Virus record (IMG/VR): IMGVR_UViG_3300010885_023234 | Span: 1-26,347 of that record | DNA: 26,347 bases | Origin: a virus | Direction: 5' to 3' (one strand) | Shown: positions 1 through 4,753 of the stretch, piece by piece | How the letters are laid out: each line of letters opens with the position of its first letter | Position numbering within the stretch: position 1 is the stretch's first letter | Translations under genes and position numbers: made by a program | Notes under the pieces: generated by a model | Told to the model about the DNA's origin: nothing | Database searches by the model: none | What the model saw: only the letters and a program-made list of their open reading frames with translations

Positions 1-236
1 ACCATTGACGGATCAACCTGATTGCCTGCTAGCTTTTCGTTCTCTGTCTCTAAACTCTTAACCTTCTCCATCGCCACATCGTAAGTTTTAGCCTTATGCA
101 GCACACCAGAAACGTTGTTGGTCATATCAGCGGCTTCTAAGCCCAAGTAAACCAACCACAACGAGCCACAAGCCGCACTGGCCAGCATTGCCCCGACTGG
201 GCGGGGTTTCTTTGCAATTTTCTCTGTACTGCTCAT
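1..236 (-). CDS. membrane-anchored coiled-coil protein, 3' end outside window
   Basis: The protein starts MSSTEKIAKKPRPVGAML and about 78 codons are visible before the window ends. A basic N-terminus is followed by one hydrophobic segment (about residues 15-34, with AACGSLWLVYLGL). After that comes a hydrophilic, heptad-like stretch (VAMEKVKSLETENEKLAG) that looks like a coiled coil. An N-in inner-membrane protein with a periplasmic coil is the simplest reading, the general shape of an inner-membrane spanin, but the identity is not established. The start is supported by GGGGG in the upstream gene 6 nt before ATG and by a 4-nt ATGA overlap with that gene's stop, which suggests translational coupling. 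Confidence 0.75.
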   Translation of the reverse strand, partial: MSSTEKIAKKPRPVGAMLASAACGSLWLVYLGLEAADMTNNVSGVLHKAKTYDVAMEKVKSLETENEKLAGNQVDPSM

Positions 237-394
237 TTTGCCCCCTTTGGTTGTTTGCAATCAACCATTATGAATATGTCGTCTGCGGTATTTGAATGGA
301 TCGTCGTTTGCGTACAAACAAGCTGTATGGTTTCAGCCTTAGCTTGTCCGAATAGCACAACGACAATCAGGAAAATTGCTGCCAGTTTGTACAT
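233..394 (-). CDS. small exported protein with signal peptide (53 aa)
   Basis: The first 20 residues are a textbook signal peptide: MYKLAAIFLIVVVLFGQAKA, with a hydrophobic core and an AKA cleavage site. The predicted mature part is only 33 residues and holds two cysteines (C27, C46) that could form a disulfide in the periplasm. There is no lipobox, so it is not an obvious Rz1-type lipoprotein. An in-frame extension to 481 exists, but AAAGGA sits 8 nt before the ATG at 394, and this ATG follows the upstream gene's stop by one base (TAAcATG), so the short form is preferred. The stop overlaps the next start. Function unknown; a lysis or superinfection role is possible from context only. Confidence 0.7.
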   Translation of the reverse strand: MYKLAAIFLIVVVLFGQAKAETIQLVCTQTTIHSNTADDIFIMVDCKQPKGAK

Positions 395-395
395 G

Positions 396-641
396 TTACA
401 AGTCCTTTCCAGTGTTTGAGGCATACATAGAACGAAGCAACCAGCGTAATGCGCACAAGGCTTGTGTGCCCTTCTCGCCATGCTTCTCTAGCTCAGAATC
501 TAAGATTGATAGATTGATCTGTGCAACGGCTAACGGAATACGCTCATTGTGCATTCGGCTGATTGAGTCGATCAGGGTTTTAATCTGATCGTCTTTAAAA
601 ACTTGTGACAAGCGTTTGCGGATAACTGTTTCGGTACTCAT
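396..641 (-). CDS. hypothetical protein (81 aa), soluble
   Basis: This is a short, mostly helical, charged protein beginning MSTETVIRKRLSQVFKDDQ. It has no membrane segment, unlike most of its neighbours. AAAGGGA precedes the ATG by 9 nt. Its stop lies one base before the start of the signal-peptide gene and its start lies 3 nt after the previous stop, so it is clearly part of the leftward operon. I recognise no family. The middle carries an LxxAQINLSILDSELEKHG helix that could mediate oligomerisation, but that is only an impression. Confidence 0.7.
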   Translation of the reverse strand: MSTETVIRKRLSQVFKDDQIKTLIDSISRMHNERIPLAVAQINLSILDSELEKHGEKGTQALCALRWLLRSMYASNTGKDL

Positions 642-644
642 ATT

Positions 645-866
645 CTATTTCCCTTTCACAGGTTGATAAGCTGATACATACGGGTGACTTGTTAGCACTC
701 CAACGGCCGCACCACCAAGAAAAGCATTCGTGTTTGCTGTAACTTTGCTACAATCAATCGGTGTAGTCACTAGCGCATAAACCAAAACCGAAAAAAGTGA
801 CAAAATCCAAAAGCAAAAAATAAACAACACAAATTCGCTTAAATTGTATTTTATCCAGTCAAGCAT
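645..866 (-). CDS. small membrane protein, holin-like topology (73 aa)
   Basis: The sequence begins MLDWIKYNLSEFVLFIFCFW and has a strong membrane helix at about residues 12-36. A weaker hydrophobic, glycine-rich segment follows at about 50-66 (NAFLGGAAVGVLTS), and the tail is basic. Two membrane passes in a 70-residue protein would fit a small holin, but no family signature is visible. A TTG at 884 would add six residues. The ATG at 866 is preferred because GGGGG lies 10 nt upstream and the ATG follows the previous gene's TAA by two bases. Confidence 0.68.
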   Translation of the reverse strand: MLDWIKYNLSEFVLFIFCFWILSLFSVLVYALVTTPIDCSKVTANTNAFLGGAAVGVLTSHPYVSAYQPVKGK

Positions 867-868
867 AG

Positions 869-1066
869 TTAGTGCCCCCACCAAGTTTTGTGTTTACAAC
901 ATGAATATTTTTGCTTGATAAACTCCAGATAGTCTCGGTATTCTTCGAGCTGCTCCCTACAAGAGTCAAGGTGGAATCTGATAACATCCGACTCCACACG
1001 ATCACGAATGTGTTTTGAATCTTTAATCATGCTGTTTAGTTTTTTTAATTTTTCTTCATAGGTCAT
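869..1066 (-). CDS. hypothetical coiled-coil protein (65 aa)
   Basis: This is a small, highly charged and almost entirely helical protein (MTYEEKLKKLNSMIKDSKH...), ending in a Cys/His-rich tail with CCKHK that might bind metal. The start is fixed by an excellent GGAGGT 5 nt upstream and by an ATGA overlap with the 29-aa gene before it. Codon pairing with both neighbours suggests co-translation. No family recognised. Confidence 0.72.
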   Translation of the reverse strand: MTYEEKLKKLNSMIKDSKHIRDRVESDVIRFHLDSCREQLEEYRDYLEFIKQKYSCCKHKTWWGH

Positions 1067-1152
1067 ACCATACCTCCAGCGATTGCGAAAAAAGCTACGA
1101 TACCAGCAACAACAAACATCGCATCAAAGATCAAGCTTGTTTTTTGTAACAT
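1063..1152 (-). CDS. 29-aa single-pass membrane micropeptide
   Basis: This short frame encodes MLQKTSLIFDAMFVVAGIVA followed by FFAIAGGMV, nearly all one membrane helix after a short polar start. Three features argue that it is real. GGGAG lies 9 nt before the ATG. A copy of the conserved TTAA-N10-TAT promoter-like element lies 28 nt upstream (1180-1197). The stop codon overlaps the ATG of the next gene (ATGA) and the gene carries that gene's GGAGGT site. Its job is unknown; phage micropeptides of this kind often act on the host membrane or as antiholins. Confidence 0.62.
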   Translation of the reverse strand: MLQKTSLIFDAMFVVAGIVAFFAIAGGMV

Positions 1153-1179
1153 GTTTTGTACTCCCTTTACTTTATTATG

Positions 1180-1197
1180 ATAGCAACAACTAGTTAA
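1180..1197 (-). promoter_or_regulatory. conserved TTAA-N10-TAT element (copy 1), promoter-like
   Basis: Reading leftward this is TTAAC, ten bases, TATCAT, preceded at the -10-like box by TG (TGCTATCAT). It is the only conserved block in the gap before the 29-aa gene, and it lies 28 nt from that start codon. The same spacing occurs in six other leftward gaps. Confidence 0.5.
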
Positions 1198-1210
1198 AAT
1201 CTAGTTACGA

Positions 1211-1438
1211 TCATGGTTTCTTTTGACTATTACAAAAGTCAAAAATCTCTTTTACTTTTTCTTCCGCTTTATATCCTAAAGTTTTATTCATTTCCTTCAC
1301 GCATTCGATTATAGGGTTTTTTGGTTCCGTTGGTTTATTTTCCATGGCTCCGTAAAAAAGGCACAAGAGCACAATGCTGTTAATCAACGTGGACACAACC
1401 AAGATCCACGAAAGCACGCATCCGGTTGCTTCACTCAT
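1211..1438 (-). CDS. single-pass membrane protein (75 aa)
   Basis: The N-terminus MSEATGCVLSWILVVSTLIN continues into a long hydrophobic helix (about residues 7-31), followed by a charged 40-residue tail that is lysine-rich and contains two cysteines. This is the shape of a bitopic inner-membrane protein. A longer frame from a TTG at 1465 exists, but GAGGG lies 10 nt before the ATG at 1438, so the short start is chosen. It overlaps the 52-aa gene by 8 nt. Function unknown; it belongs to the membrane-protein-rich end of the leftward operon. Confidence 0.68.
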   Translation of the reverse strand: MSEATGCVLSWILVVSTLINSIVLLCLFYGAMENKPTEPKNPIIECVKEMNKTLGYKAEEKVKEIFDFCNSQKKP

Positions 1439-1589
1439 TATCTTTACCCTCATTGATTGCTGCAAACATGGCCATAATCTGCGCTTGTATCTCCTGAGGC
1501 GTAGCTTTTAGCTCCTGCGCCTCAATGGTCTTAACGGCCTTCCATTTAGCTTTAATCCGCGTCTCTAGGTCATTTGGTTGATTGCTCAT
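1431..1589 (-). CDS. hypothetical 52-aa protein
   Basis: A small soluble, helical protein starting MSNQPNDLETRIKAKWKAVK and ending INEGKDNE. GAGAGGG lies just upstream of the ATG, and the end of the gene supplies the ribosome-binding site for the overlapping membrane-protein gene. It fills an otherwise unexplained 160-nt gap in a fully packed operon, which supports it as a true gene. No family recognised. Confidence 0.6.
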   Translation of the reverse strand: MSNQPNDLETRIKAKWKAVKTIEAQELKATPQEIQAQIMAMFAAINEGKDNE

Positions 1590-1601
1590 TGTCTTACCCT
1601 C

Positions 1602-2108
1602 TCAATAATAGGTTGTGTCATTTTCGTAGTACTCGCCCGTTTCAGGCAATCCGCCTATTTGGTTGTCGATCGTGTCGATCAACCCGGCGATCGTGTCAAG
1701 CACATTACACAAGAATGACATTTCGGAATCAGGGTCATTCATCTGCATCACCTTGGCCAATTCTGGCAATGTCTCCACATACTCATTGTAATAGTCGTTT
1801 GCCTTTAGGTTTACCGATGCTAGTGCATCCTGTATCGCTGTAAGCTTGGTTGCGTCCACGTTAGTGCCCTCCGATTGTGTCAATGATTGTTCAGGTTGAT
1901 TGTGCGGTTGAGTGATTGCCAGCGGTGCATTGTGCGGTGTATCCGCTGGCAAAGGTGGATTAAACACGAAATAGCCGCTATCGTGGTGCAAAGCTATACG
2001 ATCCTGCCCGATTGTATCTAGCAGGCTCTGGTGATGCCTTATCGGCGTGCTACGGGGTAACAGTCTCTCAACTGTATGCCCGTGGTATTCGGATAATGAT
2101 TTTATCAT
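1602..2108 (-). CDS. hypothetical acidic protein (168 aa)
   Basis: The N-terminal third is basic and histidine-rich. A polar linker rich in Pro, Gln, Thr and Asn follows at about residues 52-83, then an acidic helical C-terminal half containing SFLCNVLDTIAGLIDTI and ending in a tyrosine-rich tail. GGAGAA lies 7 nt before the ATG, and the start overlaps the previous stop (ATGA). The two-part layout with a flexible linker suggests an adaptor, perhaps binding a host protein, but I do not recognise it and assign no function. Confidence 0.7.
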   Translation of the reverse strand: MIKSLSEYHGHTVERLLPRSTPIRHHQSLLDTIGQDRIALHHDSGYFVFNPPLPADTPHNAPLAITQPHNQPEQSLTQSEGTNVDATKLTAIQDALASVNLKANDYYNEYVETLPELAKVMQMNDPDSEMSFLCNVLDTIAGLIDTIDNQIGGLPETGEYYENDTTYY

Positions 2109-2383
2109 TGCGCATTCTCCAATGATTTTCTAATTCGTTTTTGCATCCTGTTTGTGAAACGTGATACTAACCAAGAGCACCGTTCAGAATCGTAATTTTC
2201 TATAAAATGCAAATATAATTTTTTAGCGGCATTGTATTTATCATCCACTAAATAAAATATTTCAAAATAATAAAAATCTTTTTTTTCTCTGTTATTTTCT
2301 TCAACAGCTTTATTAAAATTAATATAACCTTTTTCTAATTTTGTAATTGCATCTTTTAAGTTTTGTATTAGTTCTTGCGACAT
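2105..2383 (-). CDS. hypothetical charged helical protein (92 aa)
   Basis: A lysine- and glutamate-rich, probably all-helical protein (MSQELIQNLKDAITKLEKGY...), with aromatic residues clustered in the middle (DFYYFEIFYLVDDKY) and a basic C-terminus. Its DNA is much more AT-rich than the genes around it, which hints at separate acquisition. A start at 2395 is possible, but GGGGG lies 6 nt before the ATG at 2383 and the promoter-like element (2415-2432) fits either start. No family recognised. Confidence 0.68.
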   Translation of the reverse strand: MSQELIQNLKDAITKLEKGYINFNKAVEENNREKKDFYYFEIFYLVDDKYNAAKKLYLHFIENYDSERCSWLVSRFTNRMQKRIRKSLENAQ

Positions 2384-2414
2384 TGTAGCCCCCATGTTTG
2401 TGTATATTTTTACG

Positions 2415-2432
2415 ATAGCAGCGAAAAGTTAA
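2415..2432 (-). promoter_or_regulatory. conserved TTAA-N10-TAT element (copy 2), promoter-like
   Basis: Leftward sequence TTAAC, ten bases, TATCGT, with TGC directly before TAT. It lies 32 nt upstream of the 92-aa gene start, in the only gap between that gene and the 59-aa gene. Confidence 0.5.
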
Positions 2433-2439
2433 AGAACGA

Positions 2440-2619
2440 TTAACGGGCTTTGCGAACGGTGAATCCCTTGCGCTTGAGCGTCAGCAGCACGCTCTCTAAG
2501 GTATCCGATTCTTGCATCAGGCTGATAACCTCCCAAAGCGCACGCTCGCCGTTAGCATTGAGCGCTTTGAATGTAAGGCGTCCGTTTTGTGTGCTGTAAG
2601 TTAGATCAAACTGGCGCAT
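2440..2619 (-). CDS. hypothetical 59-aa protein
   Basis: The protein runs from MRQFDLTYSTQNGRLTFKAL to a basic end, LKRKGFTVRKAR. It looks like a small alpha/beta protein with a beta hairpin at the start, a helix in the middle (ERALWEVISLMQESDTLESV) and a final basic strand; nucleic-acid binding is conceivable. AGGTGA lies 6 nt before this ATG, and the ATG follows the previous stop by one base (TAAcATG). An ATG at 2640 would add seven residues but lacks a site. Confidence 0.68.
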   Translation of the reverse strand: MRQFDLTYSTQNGRLTFKALNANGERALWEVISLMQESDTLESVLLTLKRKGFTVRKAR

Positions 2620-2620
2620 G

Positions 2621-2935
2621 TTATTCACCTGCCCATTCATAACCGAATTCTCTAATCATTTTCTTTAAAGCGGTATCAATATGGTTGTTGTTGATACCCG
2701 TATCAGGTGCGCCATTGAGGCCGCCATAAATACGATCTAACCATGGATTAACCTTGTCGGCAGGGATTACCCATAAGCATGCATCCCAACGCGTGCGCAT
2801 AGGCGAAAAACCTTTTTCTTGGCATTCTGCTATGAATTGCGCAAAAGACTTGCGCCCAAAATATGTATGCTGTTCTTGCCATGCCTCAACGCAAAGATTT
2901 TTTAATTCTTGATAATCCGCATTGCTGATTTTCAT
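2621..2935 (-). CDS. hypothetical 104-aa protein
   Basis: A soluble protein beginning MKISNADYQELKNLCVEAWQ, with aromatic-rich segments (HTYFGRKSFAQFIAECQEKG, RWDACLWVIPADKVNPWLDR). AGGGG lies 7 nt before the ATG, inside the repeated boundary cassette that also carries a hairpin and a promoter-like element. No known domain recognised. It is the first of a pair with the 59-aa gene downstream. Confidence 0.7.
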   Translation of the reverse strand: MKISNADYQELKNLCVEAWQEQHTYFGRKSFAQFIAECQEKGFSPMRTRWDACLWVIPADKVNPWLDRIYGGLNGAPDTGINNNHIDTALKKMIREFGYEWAGE

Positions 2936-2955
2936 TTTGTGCCCCTGATTGTTTT

Positions 2956-2975
2956 GGGCAGCTTGATTGCTGCCC
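2956..2975 (-). other. leader hairpin A
   Basis: A 7-bp perfect stem (GGGCAGC/GCTGCCC) with loop AATCAA, read leftward. It lies between promoter-like element copy 3 and the RBS of the 104-aa gene. No U-tract follows, so it is not a standard terminator; a 5' mRNA-stabilising or processing hairpin fits better. Confidence 0.6.
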
Positions 2976-2985
2976 TATTTGTAGG

Positions 2986-3003
2986 ATAGTGGGTAAAGGT
3001 TAA
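2986..3003 (-). promoter_or_regulatory. conserved TTAA-N10-TAT element (copy 3), promoter-like
   Basis: Leftward TTAAC, ten bases, TATCCT, continuing ACAAATAGGG. The TAA of the preceding gene's stop codon is part of the TTAAC box. It lies 51 nt from the start of the 104-aa gene, with hairpin A in between. Confidence 0.55.
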
Positions 3004-3215
3004 TTTTCCGTATACGCTGCAAAATACGCGGCTACGATTTTTTCCTGAATACCTATTTCGCCCTCAAACTCGCAACGTAATGCATTTTCGCATTCCGATG
3101 CAAACTCAAGAGCATCGCCGCCGGTAATGTCTGCACGTTTATCATCAAAAAAAATCGAAACGCTGTATTCGTTGTGAAAATCAACGGTATATTCACCGAA
3201 TTTTGTTTTAGCCAT
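3000..3215 (-). CDS. hypothetical 71-aa protein with C-terminal AAYTEN
   Basis: A small acidic protein that seems to open with beta strands (MAKTKFGEYTVDFHNEYSVS) and end with a helix. Its last six residues, AAYTEN, are identical to the end of the unrelated clamp-like protein just upstream, because the DNA of the gene boundary is duplicated. AGGGGG lies 6 nt before the ATG. No family recognised. Confidence 0.7.
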   Translation of the reverse strand: MAKTKFGEYTVDFHNEYSVSIFFDDKRADITGGDALEFASECENALRCEFEGEIGIQEKIVAAYFAAYTEN

Positions 3216-3236
3216 TTTGTGCCCCCTGATTGTTTA

Positions 3237-3256
3237 GGGCAGCTTGATTACTGCCC
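3237..3256 (-). other. leader hairpin B
   Basis: A 6-bp stem GGGCAG/CTGCCC with an 8-nt loop containing AATCAA, read leftward, at the same place relative to promoter-like element and RBS as hairpin A. Confidence 0.6.
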
Positions 3257-3266
3257 TATTTGTAGA

Positions 3267-3284
3267 ATACGCGGTAAAAGTTAA
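3267..3284 (-). promoter_or_regulatory. conserved TTAA-N10-TAT element (copy 4), promoter-like
   Basis: Leftward TTAAC, ten bases, TATTCT, continuing ACAAATAGGG as in copy 3. The stop codon of the clamp-like gene lies inside the TTAAC box. It lies 52 nt from the start of the 71-aa gene. Confidence 0.55.
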
Positions 3285-4021
3285 TTTTCCGTATACGCTG
3301 CGCCAGTATTTAGATTGACGCAAACGCGGCTGTCTTTTTCGCTTATTTCGCCGACCCAAGGCTTACGCAACGGCGATAACAAAAGCGTGTGACTCACGTT
3401 GTTTTTGACTGGCGAACGGTAAACGGCATTGTTGTTAAATCCCGTGCTGCGAAAAGATAGGGTTTCGCTATCATCGCCTAAAAGATCAAGAATCCGCACG
3501 ATCCGCTTGCGTTCTGTGGAATACGCATACGTTAATTCGTTGTCCTCCGGGAATATGTCCGATTTCATGATTAAGCGCCAATAATCGGGATAAGTGCAAT
3601 CATACGCCTTATAATTCGCTTCATGAATGACGACGTGCTGGCGTTTTGCGGCATGCCACGCTTTTGTTTGCTCGGTAATTGGAATGCACGCATTAGCGCC
3701 GAAAAGCTCTAATTCTTGCGTTTCGTCATTAAAGCATATCGAGTAGCCGCCTTTTGCCTTCATGGCCTTTAAAGCGGCCTTTATGAAGCCATCAGGGGCA
3801 ACGAACGTAACGCCATCAGGATTGTGCAAGGTTGTGTTTGTAAAACAAATATGTGCGAGTAAATGGCCATCGGTAGCAGTTACCAAAACTTGATTGTCTG
3901 CGCAGCTATCCGAAATCTGAAAACATACACCTTTCAGATAAAATCGCGACTCGCTTTTACTCATTGCCAGCGATACGGCGGTTAATTGCTTTTTGTTAAT
4001 TTCAACGTAGTGAAGTGTCAT
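3281..4021 (-). CDS. compact DnaN-like sliding clamp (DNA polymerase processivity factor)
   Basis: The 246-residue protein shows several landmarks of the bacterial beta clamp in the right order. SRFYLKGV at 25-32 matches the TRPxLxGV region. ATDGHLLA at 49-56 matches the ATDGHRLA signature. YPDYWRLI at 144-151 matches the FPDYxRVIP segment. LLLSPLR at 213-219 resembles the final VMPMR strand. At about two thirds of the usual 366 residues, it may be a shortened or fused three-domain clamp. In the family, the ring tethers polymerase to DNA, so a replication role is inferred. The longer frame to 4066 is rejected because the AGGGGG site, hairpin and promoter-like element all point to the ATG at 4021. 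It ends in AAYTEN. The assignment rests on motifs only. Confidence 0.62.
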   Translation of the reverse strand: MTLHYVEINKKQLTAVSLAMSKSESRFYLKGVCFQISDSCADNQVLVTATDGHLLAHICFTNTTLHNPDGVTFVAPDGFIKAALKAMKAKGGYSICFNDETQELELFGANACIPITEQTKAWHAAKRQHVVIHEANYKAYDCTYPDYWRLIMKSDIFPEDNELTYAYSTERKRIVRILDLLGDDSETLSFRSTGFNNNAVYRSPVKNNVSHTLLLSPLRKPWVGEISEKDSRVCVNLNTGAAYTEN

Positions 4022-4042
4022 TTTGTGCCCCCTGATTGTTGC

Positions 4043-4064
4043 GGGAAGGCTTGATCGCCTCCCC
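4043..4064 (-). other. leader hairpin C
   Basis: An 8-bp stem with one mismatch (GGGGAGGC/GCCTTCCC, read leftward) and loop GATCAA. It sits in the same position as hairpins A and B but has different stem bases, so the pairing is kept while the sequence is not. Confidence 0.55.
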
Positions 4065-4075
4065 ATGATTTTAGA

Positions 4076-4093
4076 ATACGCGGTAAAGGTTAA
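4076..4093 (-). promoter_or_regulatory. conserved TTAA-N10-TAT element (copy 5), promoter-like
   Basis: Leftward TTAAC, ten bases, TATTCT, 55 nt before the clamp-like gene. It lies 9 nt past the ArdC-like gene's stop. The boundary is homologous to copies 3 and 4, but here the codon matching tyrosine of AAYTEN reads TAA. Confidence 0.55.
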
Positions 4094-4101
4094 TTTAGTG
4101 T

Positions 4102-4446
4102 TTACGCTGCGTCGGCGTTATCGACGGTTAGATCAATCTTGAAGTAAAATTGCTCTGGTAATCCGTCAATCTGTGACACGTTAAAAACACGATAGCTTTT
4201 ATGGTGTTTGTCGGTGTAAACGTTGCCTTGTTTATCGGTTTTTTCGGCAATGCCGTAGTATCCGATTAAGTGGCCTTTTTCGCCTTTACGCACTTGGCCG
4301 CCTAATTCTTGCGCTTGTTTGTATGTCATGAATACGGGCGTCGTTTCATGCATCCGCCCGCGAAACATGCCGATTAGAGCGAATACCAAATTTTCTTGAT
4401 TCTTGCCTTGGTAGGCTTTGAAGTCTTTGTTAACGGCGATTGTCAT
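4102..4446 (-). CDS. stand-alone ArdC N-terminal (antirestriction-type ssDNA-binding) domain protein
   Basis: The 114-residue sequence fits the ArdC N-terminal domain (ArdcN, DUF1738). It has YQGKNQENL at 12-20, TYKQAQELGGQVRKGEKG at 41-58 and RVFNVSQIDGLP at 86-97; these are the conserved core of the family. In plasmid ArdC proteins this domain binds single-stranded DNA and protects incoming DNA from type I restriction, and it is followed by a zinc-peptidase-like domain. Here only the N-terminal domain exists. A role in shielding injected or replicating phage DNA is inferred. GGGAG lies 8 nt before the ATG, and its own promoter-like element is 36 nt upstream. The gene lies next to the clamp-like gene. 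Confidence 0.75.
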   Translation of the reverse strand: MTIAVNKDFKAYQGKNQENLVFALIGMFRGRMHETTPVFMTYKQAQELGGQVRKGEKGHLIGYYGIAEKTDKQGNVYTDKHHKSYRVFNVSQIDGLPEQFYFKIDLTVDNADAA

Positions 4447-4473
4447 TTTTCATTTCTCCCTTTGTTGATGTTA

Positions 4474-4494
4474 GGCTGATTATAGCAATCAGCC
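4474..4494 (-). other. leader hairpin D overlapping the promoter-like element
   Basis: An 8-bp perfect stem (GGCTGATT/AATCAGCC) with a 5-nt loop, read leftward. Unlike hairpins A-C, it overlaps the TAT box of copy 6, so it may act on DNA (operator) rather than in the transcript. Confidence 0.5.
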
Positions 4495-4499
4495 TTTAA
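4482..4499 (-). promoter_or_regulatory. conserved TTAA-N10-TAT element (copy 6), promoter-like
   Basis: Leftward TTAAA, ten bases, TATAAT, with TGC directly before TAT: a perfect sigma-70 extended -10 (TGCTATAAT). It lies 36 nt from the ArdC-like gene start. No TTGACA-like box lies at the normal distance. Confidence 0.58.
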
Positions 4500-4506
4500 T
4501 TTTCCG

Positions 4507-4677
4507 TTACCGCTTATTGAGTTTGATTGTGATAATGTTTTTTCCTAATTTCGATTTGCCTTCGACGTATTTCCATGCGTGCGCTTCTTCGACCGTCATT
4601 CCGAAGTGCGCTTTAAACCAGTCTTTTTTTTGCGCGACTGGTTTTTTCACGAAAAGGTTTTTGATAAAGTTGATCAT
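4507..4677 (-). CDS. hypothetical basic 56-aa protein
   Basis: A small lysine-rich protein starting MINFIKNLFVKKPVAQKKDW and ending ITIKLNKR. A possible helix contains WFKAHFGMTVEEAHAWKYVE. Its size and charge would suit a nucleic-acid or host-protein binder. The open frame extends to 4842, but GGGAG lies 8 nt before the ATG at 4677 and the conserved promoter-like element lies inside the longer frame, so the short form is chosen. No family recognised. Confidence 0.65.
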   Translation of the reverse strand: MINFIKNLFVKKPVAQKKDWFKAHFGMTVEEAHAWKYVEGKSKLGKNIITIKLNKR

Positions 4678-4716
4678 GTCGTTAGCTCCCTTTGTGTGTG
4701 TCTCTATGATTGTAGA

Positions 4717-4734
4717 ATAGCAGCCAATTCCTAA
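4717..4734 (-). promoter_or_regulatory. conserved TTAA-N10-TAT element (copy 7, diverged), promoter-like
   Basis: Leftward TTAGG, ten bases, TATTCT, with TGC before TAT and ACAATCATAG after it. The first box is degenerate, but the spacing and downstream bases match the other copies. It lies 40 nt before the 56-aa gene. Confidence 0.5.
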
Positions 4735-4753
4735 CGAAGGGTAAACGGGTAAT

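Noticed and set aside
1-394. Rz/Rz1 spanin pair
   Set aside because: The exported 53-aa protein has no lipobox, and the order (small exported protein first, coiled-coil membrane protein second) is reversed; topology alone is not enough.
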